The notes beneath the pieces were generated by a model. It was not told where the DNA came from, ran no database searches, and worked only from the letters and a program-made list of their open reading frames with translations. A program made the translations under genes and the position numbers. Shown here piece after piece: positions 49,714-60,369 of a stretch of 64,000 nt of DNA. How positions within the stretch are numbered: position 1 is the first letter of the stretch; every line of letters starts with the position of its first letter. Source of the stretch: Shinisaurus crocodilurus (Eukaryota; Chordata; Lepidosauria; Squamata; Shinisauridae); assembly GCA_021292165.1 (NCBI GenBank), contig CM037878.1, forward strand, positions 7,432,857-7,496,856, written 5' to 3'.

Positions 49714-51700
49714 TCTATACCACCCAATAGCCGAAGCTCCTCTGGGTGGTTTATAGCAATTTAAAAATACAATATAATATATACAATAAAACATTGTAAA
49801 AAATGTAAAACCAAATTTTAAAATGACACAACAGCGAGGCAAGTTAATACAACATGACCAGTGGAAAAGTTAAAAATGACCACCCCACCATGCACAATTT
49901 AGAGTTGTTAAAAGCCTTGACATAGACTTGGCAGTCTTAACCTGGCGCCGAAAAGATAGCAGAGTTGGCGGCAGACGGGCCTCAGGGGGGAGCTTGTTCC
50001 AGAGTTGGGGGGCCACCACAGAAAAGGCCCTCCCCCTTGTTGCCGCCCTCCAAGCCTCCCTCGGAGGTGGCAGTCGGAGGAAGGCCCCAGATGTTGAGCG
50101 CAGTGTCGGAGTAGATTGCGGGTGGGAGAGGCGTTCCGTCAGGTATTGCAGTCCCAAGCCGTGTAGGGCACTATAGGTTAAGACCAGCACCTTGAATCGA
50201 TCTCAGAAGCATACAGGCAACCAGTACAAGCAGGCCAGAACTGGTGTTATGTGTTCAGACCTTCTGGTCCCAGTAATGAGTCTGGCCGCCGCATTTTGCA
50301 CATGCTGCAGCTTTTGAACAGTCTTCAAGGGCAGCCTCATGTAAAGTGCATTGCAGTAGTCTAGCTTTGAGATTACCAGAACGTAGATTACTGAAACCAG
50401 GCTATCCCTAGCCAGATAGGGGTGTAGCTGGGCCACCAGCCAAAGCTGGTAGAAGGCACTCCACACCACTGAGGCCACCTGAGCCTCAAGTGACAAAGAT
50501 GGCTCAAGGAGAACCCCCAAGCTACAGACCTGCCCCTTCAAGGGGAGTGCAACCCCACCCAGAACAGGTTGAACACCCTCCATCTGGTCAGAGAGGAACC
50601 ACCCACTAACAGCATCTCAGTCTTGTTTGGATTGAGTTTCAGTTTGTTAGCCTGCATCCAGTCCAGACACCGGTTCAGCACATCCACAGCCTCACCTACA
50701 GAAGATGAAAAGGAGAAATAGAGCTACGTGTCATCAGCGTACTGATGGCAATGCACTCCAAAACTCCAGATGACCCCACTCAGCGGTTTCATGTAGATGT
50801 TGAATAGCATGGGGGATAAGACCGACCCCTGAGGAACCCCGTACTGGAGAGTCCACGGGGCCGAGCAACATTCCCCAAGCACCACCTTCTGGAGCCGGCC
50901 ATCCAAGTAGGAGCGGAACCACTGCAATGCAGTTCCCTCCCCACTCCCAACTCAAAACAGCCGCCCCAGAAGGATACCATGGTCGATGGTATCGAAAGCT
51001 GCCGAGAGATCCAGGAGTATCAACATGGTCGCACTCCCCCTGTCTCTCTCCCAATAAAGGTCACCATACAGGGTGACCAAAGCTGTTTCCGTGCCTAAAC
51101 CCCGACTGAAATGGATCCAGATAATCAGTCTCATCCAACTTTGCAACTCCCCGCTCAAGGACCTTGCCCAGGAAAGGAACATTTGCTACCAGCCTAAAGT
51201 TATTAAGATCTTCCGGGTCCAGCGAGGTTTTTTTCAGGAGTGGCCTCACCACCGCTTCTTTCAGGCGGCCCGGGACCACTCCCTCTCGCAAGAAGGCATT
51301 GATCACCTTCCTGGCCCAGCCGGCTGTTCCCTCCCTGCTCGTTTTTATGAGCCAAGAGGGGCCAGGATCCAGCGCGGATGTAGTTGCACAAACCTGTCCA
51401 AGCACCTTGTCAACATCCTCGAGCCGTACCAACTGAAACTCATCCAAAGCTTTTTGACCTGGTTGTGCTCTGAGTACCTTGTCTGATTCAACTGCTGTAA
51501 CATTGGAGTCCAAGTCCCGGCGGATGCAAGCAATTTTTTTCCGGGAAGTGCCTGGCAAATATATTGCAGTGGGCCTCAGAGGGGTCCTGAATGTCCTTGG
51601 GGCCAGTATATAATAGGCCCCGGGCAACCCTAAAAATCTCAGCCGAAAAGAACAGGTTTAGGGGCTGAGCTCTGGTAAAACCTGGTCTACGTTAAGCCCT
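49713..51700 (-). mobile_element. L2 LINE with most of the RT domain, dead
   Basis: The longest L2 here, about 2 kb. From 51627 downwards the frames hold [92 protein letters not shown] and the catalytic YADDT box near 50730, then SKLDYCNALYMRLPLKTVQK, ITPVLACLYWLPV and FSVVAPQLWNKLPPEARLPP. The end CACCCAGAGGAGCTTCGGCT and the AAT tail close it. At least four frameshifts or stops split the frame, and the endonuclease part is missing. Confidence 0.93.
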
Positions 51701-51806
51701 GCCGGAAGAATCCTGTCCCTACAGTATTCCTCTCCTGGTGTCGCTGGAGGCTGCAATGATTGCAGAGGGGAAGTCGAGCTGTGCGAATTCAGGACAGACA
51801 CAAATA

Positions 51807-52452
51807 ATAGAATCATAGAATCATAGAAAAGTAGAGTTGGAAGGGGCCTACCAGGCCATTGAGTCCAACCCCCTGCTCAATGCAGGAATCCAGGTCAAAG
51901 CATCCCTGACAGATGTCTGTCCAGCTGCACCTTGAATGCCCCCACAGTGGGAGAGCCCACCACTTCCCTAGGTAGTTGGTTCCATTGTCTTATTGCTCTG
52001 ACAGTCAGGAATTTTTTCCTGATGGTTAGGTGGAATCTGGGTTCCTGTAACTTGAGCCCATTATTCCGTGTCCTGCAAACTGGGATGATGGAGAAGAGAT
52101 CCTGGCCCTCCTCTGTGTGACAACCCTTCAAGTACTGGAAGAGTGCGATCATATCTCCCCTGAGTCCTCTTCTGAAGGCTAAACATACCCAGTTCTTTCC
52201 ATCTCTCCTCATAGGGCCTTGTTTCCAGCCCCTTTATCATCCTTGTTGCCCTCCTCTGAACCCTCTCCAGTTTGTCTACGTCCTTCTTAAAGTGTGGTGC
52301 CCAGAACTGGACGCAGTACTCAAGATGGGGCCTAACCAGTGCCGAGTAAAGGGGAATTATCACTTCCCGCAATTTGGAAGCGATATTTCTATTAACGCAG
52401 CCCAAAATAGCATTTGCCTTCTTTGCAGCCACATCGCATTGCTGGCTCAAAG
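51807..52452 (-). mobile_element. CR1 LINE, 3' 0.65 kb
   Basis: It begins at the CR1 terminus (AATCATAGAATCATAGAAAA on the plus strand). The minus strand carries [40 protein letters not shown], then a frameshift near 52170 and [18 protein letters not shown] to AFKVQLDRHLSGML. It lies directly upstream (in plus coordinates downstream) of the L2. Confidence 0.92.
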
Positions 52453-52758
52453 AAGTACTTTGCACAGCACACGATTATCTTTCGAATTTGCTACCCCAAG
52501 GTGTGGTAGCAGATGGAGCCAAGGCGCACAGGGTCGAAATGGCCGGAAGTTTCGAATGGCAGGGATGCTGACATCATCTGTCAGACTTCTCTGCTCCCTC
52601 TGAGTTTAGCTGCAATCCTGTAGGGAGGGAGGGGAGAGATGATTTCCCCCCCCCAGGATCAATATATTGTTCTCCGCTACCCCCTATTGTAACGCAAAGT
52701 ATTTGGGGGGGTGCCTTGGTCTTGATTGGGCAATGAAGACCCATTAGCTTTACAGTGG

Positions 52759-53086
52759 GAGGGACCAGAGCTCAGTGTGATAGAGCAGTGTTCTCCAACC
52801 TTGGGCCCCCAGATGTTTTTGGCCTACAACTCCCAGCATGCCCCAGCCAGCTACGCTGGCTGGGGCATGCTGGGAGTTGTAGGCCAAAAACATCTGGGGA
52901 CACAAGGTTGGAGAACACTGTGATCGAGCACATGCTTTGCATGCAGATGGTCCCAGGTTCGTTCCCCGGCCTCCAGGTAGGGCTAGGAAAGAATCCTGCC
53001 CGAAACGCTGGAGAGCAGTCAGCGTCGACTGGGCTAGATGGACCGAGCAGGGGTCTGACTCAGTATAAGGCAGCTTCCGGTGTTCC
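52759..53086 (+). mobile_element. tRNA-derived SINE (T2), split by a hAT MITE
   Basis: The head GGGACCAGAGCTCAGTGTGA is cut by the group A element at 52786-52920 and resumes with GAGCACATGCTTTGCATGCA, box B-like GGTTCGTTCCC, GAAACGCTGGAGAGCAGTCA and GGGTCTGACTCAGTATAAGG. The insertion separates the A-box region from box B and should abolish Pol III transcription. Confidence 0.85.
52786..52920. mobile_element. Palindromic hAT MITE, group A, complete
   Basis: 135 bp with 66-base arms and a TAC loop, flanked by TGATAGAG (52778-52785) and TGATCGAG (52921-52928), 7 of 8 identical. The loop is the complement of that in the copy at 41584, so it lies in the opposite orientation. Two arm mismatches (GGGCCCCCAG, GGGGACACAA) show slight ageing. 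Confidence 0.94.
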
Positions 53087-53089
53087 AGA

Positions 53090-54018
53090 AGAGACCTGCC
53101 CCTGCTGGAGGTGAAAAGGCCTAGGACGGGCTTGTTGACTTTGAGACAAAATGCTTCTCCCCCTGCTGCTGGCCAGAGAAGCTCCAGAAAAAATCTTGAG
53201 AGCAGGTATTCTTACAGAGTTTTTGTGTTGTGTGGTGTGTGTGACCCCCCCTTCTCTTTCTCATGCAATCTCAAGTCTCCACCCAAGGTCCAACAAGCTG
53301 ACCACTACACTGCCCGTTGCCAGCTCCCTGTTCTACGACTGTCAGCTCATCCTAATAAATTGGGTATTAGAGGATGTACGGCTACTCTTTCTACACACAC
53401 ACTACACACTCACAGTTATATAGATAAAGATCAACGCACCTTCCTTTATTTTTGTACTCACCTTGGGGGGGGCGTGGCTATGGGGACTCCCATGATGAGG
53501 GCCTGCACTTCAAAAATTAACACTACACCACTAATTAGACCAGTGTGCGGTGCATCTATCAAGAGCTATTAACTGCACTGAGCCCTCATGTCGGTGGCGG
53601 GTGCAATTTATACATTTGGGGAGCGATCCTGTGACCTCTAGATAGTGTGTGGGGGGGGCAGTAGGATACTTCGGATTCCCAGATCCGAGGTTGGAGACAG
53701 AGCTCCGACATTGGAGCTAGGAATCGACACTCCAACCCCCCCCCCGACTCCACACACACACACACACACACACCTGGTGTGGAAAGAACTGCGCCGGCTG
53801 CACCTCTGAGGTCGGGAAATCGACTTCGGAGAGGGGGTAAAGGGGGCGTTCCGGTGGGCGGGGAGGAGACGGCAGCGGCCAGGGGGAGGCATCTCCTATG
53901 TCTTCTGCAGCCTCCTCCCCTCCCCCTCCGAGGTGCCCCAGCTAGACCGCTGGAAACATCTGTCTAGGGGAAATGCAGAGCGGGAGGAGTGGGGAGGCGA
54001 AGATCTCAGCAGGCTGAA
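53090..54018. other. No recognised gene; C/A repeats
   Basis: Frames of 60-153 codons overlap without motifs. A (CA)n run is at 53748-53773. From 53780 to 53990 the sequence is GC-rich, with a few CpGs, but too short for an island call. Confidence 0.35.
53748..53773. repeat. (CA)n microsatellite
   Basis: About 12 CA units following CCCCGACTC. Confidence 0.95.
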
Positions 54019-54021
54019 AGC

Positions 54022-54990
54022 AAAAAGTAAGGTAATTACAACCTCCATTGTGGAACTTCAGTATGCTGATGATAGTGTGGTCTCCTCACATTCAGAGGAT
54101 GATCTCCTAAACTATCCTAAATGCTTTTGCAGAAGCATACGAAAAACTTGGTCTCTCACTTAACATCAAAAAAACCAAAGTGCTTCATCAGCAAGTGCAA
54201 GCCAATCCTTTGGTGATGCCATCTATCCAGCTTGGCGGGACAATACTGGAAAATGTCGATCATTTTCTCTATCTTGGCAGCTATCTTTCTGTTACAGCTA
54301 ACATTGACAGTGAAATCCAGCATCGTTTGAGCTCCGCAAGTGCTGCGTTTTATCGAATGAAACATAGAGTGTTTGAGGATCGGGATATTTGTAAGAAGAC
54401 CAAAATACTGGTTTATGAAGCCATTGTATTGCCAACTTTATTGTATGCCTGCGAAACATGGACTATCTATAAACGTCACTTCCACCTCCTTGAAAGATTT
54501 CATCAACGTTGCCTCCGGAAAACCCTGCGAATTACTTGGGAAGATAGGCAAACAAATGTCAGTGTACTGGAAGAAGCAAAGACTACTAGCATTGAAAAAA
54601 TGATCCTTCAACGCCAACTTCAGTGGACCGGTCGAAAACTGGGAAGCTCTGGCCCATGAACGATCTAACTGGAGGTTGACCTTTCACAAAGGTTCCATGG
54701 ACTTTGAAGAAGCCCGAGTGCAAGGTGAAAGGGAGAAACGTGCTAAGCGAAAAGCACGTCAAACGAATCCTTTAGAGGACCATCTTCCATCTGGTAACCT
54801 GTGTCCTCACTGTGGGAAGCTGCGTGGATCTAGAATTGGCCTCCACAGTCACTTACGGACCCATCGCCAGAGTCTACACAATTTTTCTTTAGAATTTCCT
54901 CCTTTTAAAATTTCCTTTTTGTAAATTTTTATCCTGGAAGACAATCTTACGCGGTCACGAGTGATCGCCTGAGGATGATGACTGGATGAT
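54022..54990 (+). mobile_element. RTE-like LINE, longest copy, internal deletion
   Basis: The frames show QYADDS (the RT catalytic YADD box) near 54065, LGGTILENVDHFLYLGSYLS, KTKILVYEAIVLPTLLYACE, ITWEDRQTNVSVLEEAKTTS and LQRQLQWTG. Then about 143 bases that are present at 25228-25370 are missing here (joint at 54634, with TC shared at the break), causing a frameshift. FHKGSMDFEEARVQGEREKR and CPHCGKLRGSRIGLHSH follow. It has the extra 3' UTR segment CTTTTTGTAAATTTTTA and ends in GAGGATGATGA. Confidence 0.85.
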
Positions 54991-55094
54991 TGTAAGTCGC
55001 CGAGTTCGGCGGCTGATGGTCATCTCCGTAGGGTCGCGCCCTTAATAAACAAGCCAAGGTTCAGCGTGTGTACTGACGTAGGCCATTAATCTGT

Positions 55095-55285
55095 AGAGCA
55101 GCGTTCCCCAACCTGGGGCCTTCCAGCTCTGTTGGACCACAACTCCCAGAATTCCCCAGCCAGCAGCTGCTGCATAGCCTACGACCGCCTTCCAACCAGC
55201 ACCCAGTCTCCCTTCCAAAGATGTAAGCAAATCTCTTTCCTAGCTCTGCTACCCTAAGATCCCCCCGCCTTTTTTTTGAATGGGG
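55095..55285. mobile_element. Palindromic MITE remnant (group A/B-like)
   Basis: GCGTTCCCCAACCTGGGGCC and CACAACTCCCAGAATTCCCC at the left and GGGGCATGCTGGGAATTGAG at the right recall palindromic MITE arms, with about 100 unrelated bases between. This is a weak call. Confidence 0.4.
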
Positions 55286-55289
55286 CATG

Positions 55290-56865
55290 CTGGGAATTGA
55301 GCCGGAGACCCCCCTACGCGCAAACTAAGCCCGTGCTTTCCTGCTCAGCTACGGACAAGCCGCAGGGGAGGTTTGTTGCTGTTCTGCTCTTCTTGTGGTG
55401 CTCCCTGAAACATCTGGCTGACCACTGTTGGGAACATGTTGCTAGGCTAGATGGACCTTCTTGGCCTGATCCGTCAGGGGTTTCCTTTTGTTCTCTTCTT
55501 ACGCATTTGAGGTTAATCAGGAATACCTTATGCCTCGAATTGGCTAGGAAACACAGGAGAGGGTCAGGGGATTGCCACCCCACCCCACCCCACCCGCTGT
55601 TTGTGGCTTGGCTCACTGACTTGAGTCATCTGGAACGGCTTGCTTTGCCGGCAGCTGCTTGCACCTGCTGTTTGCTTGTGCCACGCCGTGGCTTGCCTTG
55701 CGCCTCCCCAAAGGCAAAAGGGGGAAACGCCCAGTGGGGGCTCGTCATGCGAACGGATTGCAAGCGCGCATTTTGCCGGAAAGGCACGGCTAAGCGCGCG
55801 TGCAGCAAAATCCGTGCTTTTGTGACGATGGAGAACGGGGTCTTGCGCTTTTTGGCTGCGCACAAGTCTGGCCTTGAAAGCGTAGGAACTCTGCCAGGTG
55901 GCTTGGTAAACAGGAAGGCAGGTCAGCCCCCGGCATCTTGCTACTCCCAAACGGGTGCTTTGCTCCCTCCCTCCCTCCCTCCGCCTTCAGCATCCCTCTG
56001 CAGGAATGTGTAGCTCCAGATCCGGCCAGCTGTTCTCCCTGGGGACAGGCTGGAAGACAAGAAAGCAGTGTCAAGGAGCCAGGGCATCATCGCGAAGGTC
56101 GTACTGTTTTCTCCACTCCACGTTTTCTCCACGCCTGCAGCACGGACGGAAGCTTCCCCCCCCCCCCCGCCAGCCATCTGTCAGGTGTGCAGACTGGAGA
56201 GCGATCTAGGAAGTGCTCTGCCCCATTCCCAGCAGGCCTGAGTGGGCTACGGAGCAGGACGAGACCCTTCCCACACAGTTCCCAGCGACCGGGCTCGAGA
56301 GACAGAGAGAGAGGTTCCGGACTGTGCTTGGCTAAAAAAATACGGGAGAGCAGCTCGCTTTAGTGCCCGAGAGCGAGGGGCAGGAGGTGACATCACTTCT
56401 TCCCCCCCCCCCCCCGCGGCCTTTTTTTTTGCTGCTCTGCCCGAGGGTGTCCCCCCCCCCGGTGGCCAGGAGAGAGATTTGGGCTGAGCACAGCTAGAAC
56501 TGCCCCCTTAAAATTAGGGCAATATTTCCCCCAGATCTGCTGTCAGAGCTGGACCGGTTGTGGGCTGGGATTGGACGGGGGTGGTGGTGGTGGCACCGTA
56601 ATATGGTGGTTCGAGTCGTACCTGCTGCACTGCAGGGTCACATTCAGAGAGTAGTTCTGGGGGCTTTTTGTGTGATTCCGTGACATTTGAGCTGCGGTGC
56701 CTTGCAAGGTTCCACTATCCCCCACCCACCCCCTGCTTCTTCACATCTATACGCAAGTGTGGGCTCCAGGTTTTGGAAGGCGCATGGGGCAAGACAGGTG
56801 CCCAACCATGCAGGTGTCCAACCATGCCGTGCCTTGACGCCGGCCCTGCCTATACAAAGCCGCCG
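55290..56865. other. No recognised gene; GC-moderate stretch
   Basis: A 245-codon plus frame (55276-56013) is the longest unexplained frame outside the CpG islands, but minus frames of 94-128 codons overlap it and I see no domain. A CR1-like 3' UTR scrap (GTTGCTAGGCTAGATGGACC) is at 55438-55460. Poly-C runs lie at 56157-56167 and 56403-56415. Confidence 0.35.
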
Positions 56866-56869
56866 GGTG

Positions 56870-57392
56870 AGATCATCCGGGTTTTGGGGACAAAGTGTTA
56901 CCGATACACTGATGGCACCCAACTCTATTTAAACATTCTCTGTGTCATCTGAATTGCGTGAGGCTGTAGAAGGGCTGATCCACTGCCTAGGCTCAGTAAT
57001 GCAGTGTTCTCCAACCTTGGGTCCCCAGATGCTTTTGGCCTACAACTCCCAGCATGCCCCAGCCAGCGTAGCTGGCTGGGGCATGCTGGGAGTTGTAGGC
57101 CAAAAGCATCTGGGGACCCAAGGTTGGAGAACACTGCAGTAACGGGATGGATGAGGGCCAATAAACTGAAGCTGGATCCCGACAAGACGGAGACACCGTG
57201 GGTTGGCGGCTCCCGGGTCCAGGAAGATGTTGCGTGGCCTGTTTTGGATAGGGTTGCACACTCCCGTTGAAGGAGCCGGTGTACAGTTTGGGGTGCTCCT
57301 TGGTCCAATATTGTCATTAAGAGACCCAATTGGCCTTGGCGGCTTAGAGCACCTTTGGCTGGCTTTGGCCAGCTGGCCATCTTTCTGATGCC
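56870..57392 (+). mobile_element. L2 LINE internal fragment, split by a hAT MITE
   Basis: The wording corresponds to the region after the L2 YADD box: CGATACACTGATGGCACCCA (YTDGTQLYL), then ELREAVEGLIHCLGSV, the 135-bp MITE, and WMRANKLKLDPDKTET followed by GVQFGVLLGPILSLRDP. Removing the MITE and one duplicate restores continuity of the text. It has frameshifts elsewhere. Confidence 0.85.
57002..57136. mobile_element. Palindromic hAT MITE, group A, complete
   Basis: 135 bp with 66-base arms that pair completely by eye and a GTA loop. Flanks CAGTAATG (56994-57001) and CAGTAACG (57137-57144) match at 7 of 8. It differs from other copies by GCTTTTGG and CCAAAAGC in both arms, a coordinated change that keeps the hairpin paired. 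Confidence 0.95.
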
Positions 57393-57429
57393 CAACACAT
57401 AAATCAACGGCTTCAATACATTTAAGCCG

Positions 57430-57592
57430 CAATCCTATGCATTCTTAGAAAGAAAGAAAAGGTTTTTTTTCTTCTGTCTAAACATGCATAGGATTGCACC
57501 CTTGGGCTGCGATCCTATACACACTCACCCAGGAGTAAGTCTAATGGAACTTCGTTGACTTAGGTACTTCTGAGTAGACATGCTTAGGATTG
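57430..57592. mobile_element. Two tandem group C palindromic MITEs
   Basis: The first (57430-57496) has ends CAATCCTATGCA and TGCATAGGATTG. The second (57510-57592) has CGATCCTATACA and GCTTAGGATTG around CAGGAGTAAGTC and GACTTAGGTACTTCTGAGT. A 13-base spacer separates them. This type is very common in squamate DNA by my recollection. Confidence 0.7.
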
Positions 57593-58017
57593 CACTGTTA
57601 AGTCTTCCATGTGCGAGTTCAAAGCCAGGAGTCCTAAGCACTGTCTGGAAGTTAATAAGAAGTAAGTTTTTGAGCTTGGAATGGTTTTGTGGTATTTGAA
57701 ACATTGGTGGTCTCACAACAGTCTGTAAGAGTAATACTTTCTATTTGTTAGTTTGTTTTTAACTTGATATATGTATATATAGTTCATTTTTAAGACATGT
57801 AAATTAGTTTTTAATTATTCTTTTGAATGATATGTTTTTCAGTTGCCCTTGACAAAGAGACATTCTCGAAATGTGTCAGAGACCCACGGGCGCAGCCGTC
57901 TTTTTTTGCCTTTGCTTTGGCTTTTACAACTGTTTTTTGATCCCTTTTGTGGCTGTTTGTGTTTGCCAGCGGTGGCCCTTCCTGGACAGGGATGGCCTGG
58001 CTGTGGTGATCCATGCT

Positions 58018-58415
58018 CCAGGTTAGATTGCTACGATGCGTTGTACATGGGGCGGCCCTTGAAAACGGTCCGGAAGCTTCAACTGGTACACAGCATCTGG
58101 CCGCTAGAGCTTTGGCTGGTTTATCTAGATCAGGGCGGGGTGCACAACCTTTTCAGCCCCAAAGGCCAAGTCTAGTGTGTGCGTGTGTGCGTGTGTGCGT
58201 GCTGAATAGCCAAGCCGTGGGGGAAAGTGGGTGGGGCACTGCGGGCTGGCAGGCCAGATAGGGAGCGGAGCAGGGCCGCAGACAGTCAGGGTTGTGTACT
58301 CCACATCGAGATGGAGCCATGTTATGCCAGTTCCGCTGCCGCTGTTTGCTTCCGAGCCCAATTCAAGGTGCTGGTGCTGACCTTTCAAGCCCTTAAATGG
58401 TTTGCGGCCCAGATG
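58018..58415 (+). mobile_element. L2 LINE fragment, split by a hAT-like insert
   Basis: RLDCYDALYMGRPLKTVRKL at the left and FRAQFKVLVLTFQALKW at the right are consecutive parts of the L2 C-terminus. Between them a 174-bp insert (58131-58304) interrupts the text. The copy ends where the minus-strand CR1 begins. Confidence 0.82.
58131..58304. mobile_element. hAT-like insert, group D, in L2
   Basis: Left end CAGGGCGGGGTGCACAACC and right end GGGTTGTGTACTCCAC are imperfect inverted repeats; the last bases of the right end seem lost. Flanks ATCTAGAT (58123-58130) and ATCGAGAT (58305-58312) match at 7 of 8, supporting hAT insertion. It contains a GTGTGC-rich run at 58174-58200. Confidence 0.7.
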
Positions 58416-58416
58416 T

Positions 58417-59287
58417 CATAGAATCATAGAATAGTAGAGTTGGAAGGGGCCTACAAGGCCATCGAGTCCAACCCCCTGCTCAATGCAGGAATCCAGGTCA
58501 AAGCATCCCTGACAGATGACTGTCCAGCTGCACCTTGAATGCCTCCAGAGTGGGAGAGCCCACCACCTCCCTAGGTAGTTGGTTCCATTGTCTTATTGCT
58601 GTGACAGTCAGGAAATTTTTCCTGATGTTTAGGTGGAATCTAGGTTCCTGTAACTTGAGCCCATTATTCCGTGTCCTGCAAACTGGGATGATGGAGAAGA
58701 GATCCTGGCCCTCCTCTGTGTGACATCCCTTCAAGTACTGGAAGAGTGCGATCATATCTCCCCTCAGTCTCCTCTTCTGAAGGCTAAACATGCCCAGTTC
58801 TTTCAGTCTCTCCTCATAGGGCCTTGTTTCCAGTCCCTTGATCATCCTTGTTGCCCTCCTCTGAACCCTCTCCAGTTTGTCTACGTCCTTCTTAAAGTGT
58901 GGTGCCCAGAACTGGACGCAGCACTCAAGATGAGGCCTAACCAGTGCCGAGTAAAGGGGAATTATCACTTCCCGCGATTTGGAAGCTATACTTCTATTAA
59001 TGCAGCCCAAAATTGCATTTGCCTTCTTTGCAGCCACATCGCATTGCTGGCTCATATTCAGTTTGTGATCTACCACAATTCCAAGATCCTTCTCACTTGT
59101 GGTATTGTTGAGCCAAGTGTCCCCCATTCTGTAACTCTGCATTTGGTTTCCTCTCCCTAGGTGCAGCACTTGGCATTTATCCCTATTAAATTTCATTCTG
59201 TTGTTTTCGGCCCAGCGCTCCAGCCTATCGAGGTCACTTTGAATTTTGTTTGTGTCTTCCAGAGTATTAGCTGTTCCACCCAACAGC
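58417..59287 (-). mobile_element. CR1 LINE, longest open copy (261 codons)
   Basis: The minus-strand frame 59283-58498 is open throughout: [100 protein letters not shown] and LEAFKVQLDSHLSGML. It covers the C-terminal part of the ORF2 protein after the RT active site. The RT core and endonuclease are absent through 5' truncation. The 3' terminus CTATTCTATGATTCTATG is intact. This is the youngest-looking CR1 in the window. Confidence 0.95.
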
Positions 59288-59384
59288 TAATGTCTGTAGA
59301 AGCACCTCCTCCCATAGCATCCTGCCTGTGCATCAAGAGGTCCTTCTCCAGCTTCCATCATTAGGTGAGGTGCACTATGCGTGA

Positions 59385-59715
59385 ACCGAAGGGAGGGCCT
59401 TCCCTGTGGTGGCACCCTGACTTTAGAATGCCCTCCCAAGGGAGATCTGAGCGGCTCCTGACACTGCACTGTTTTCGGCACCAGGTCACAACATTTTTGC
59501 TTGCCGAGGCAGGTATTTTAAATCAATTATTTTGTCCACTGGTTGAACAGTTGTATGCCTCTCAGTCTTGTTGTATTGGCGTTTTTAATTTGTATTCTTG
59601 TTGTAAAGTTATATTTGGAGTTTTGAATTTTATATATACCGCCCTGGGATCCTTTTTGCACATAGATGCAGTTAGAAATTTGTAAAATGAAGAAAAGTAA
59701 ATAAAAAATTAAAAT
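59385..59715 (+). mobile_element. L2-type LINE, 3' end
   Basis: AGGGCCTTCCCTGTGGTGGC (AFPVVAP), GAATGCCCTCCCAAGGGAGA and CTGTTTTCGGCACCAGGTCA are followed by a UTR with TATATACCGCCCTGGGATCC and a weak A-rich end. Frameshifted. Confidence 0.75.
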
Positions 59716-59756
59716 TATTCCCAGTAGATGGGTTTGCCACAGAACATACTACACAT

Positions 59757-59786
59757 GCGCACGCACACACACACACACACACACAC

Positions 59787-59817
<31 letters not shown>

Positions 59818-59870
59818 ATATATATTTATATAATATAAATTATATATGTGTGTGTGTATGTATGTACATT
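59757..59870. repeat. (AC)n(GT)n palindromic microsatellite
   Basis: About 12 AC units turn into about 11 GT units, giving a self-complementary hairpin, followed by alternating TA/TG sequence. All of it is alternating purine-pyrimidine. Confidence 0.92.
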
Positions 59871-59874
59871 TATG

Positions 59875-60365
59875 TATGTATATAATATAAATATGGACAT
59901 TGAAATGTCCTTATCCTCCAAGCTAAGCTTAGGGTAGTGCATACACTGTGCTAGAAGAAAATTTTGCACCAAGGTAACTGAAGTGCTACACCAAGACGTG
60001 CTGAATGTCATTAAGGGTATAAACTATGCAAATTAATTGTGCTTCTGCATCTTTGCTTGCTTTCCACACTTCATTCTGCTGTTGCTAATGAGAGCCTGAG
60101 TGCAAAGTTATATGGGGCACTGAAGCCTTGATCCCTGGAAATCTTCCTCCACTTTCCTCGGGCTTTCCAGGTTTCATCGGCCCTCGTCCTCACCCTTTGA
60201 ACCCTCTCTTTGCTGTAAAAAAAGAAAAATGAAAGCAGATAAAAACCGAAGCCTTTGCCTGTTACCAAATTCTGCGCAGAATCCAGTAGTTGAGCAGAAC
60301 CGGTCGTCGAATGTTTAACCTCGTAATTGGCGAAGGCCCAAGTGCGATGCACAAAGTGGTTTACT
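59875..60365. other. No recognised gene or repeat
   Basis: An AT-rich stretch with a 132-codon minus frame (60071-60469) that lacks a motif. No repeat boundary found. Confidence 0.35.
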
Positions 60366-60369
60366 GGGT

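Noticed and set aside
55276..56013. 245-codon plus-strand frame
   Set aside because: No recognisable domain, starts next to a MITE remnant, includes a CR1-like scrap, and is overlapped by several minus frames.
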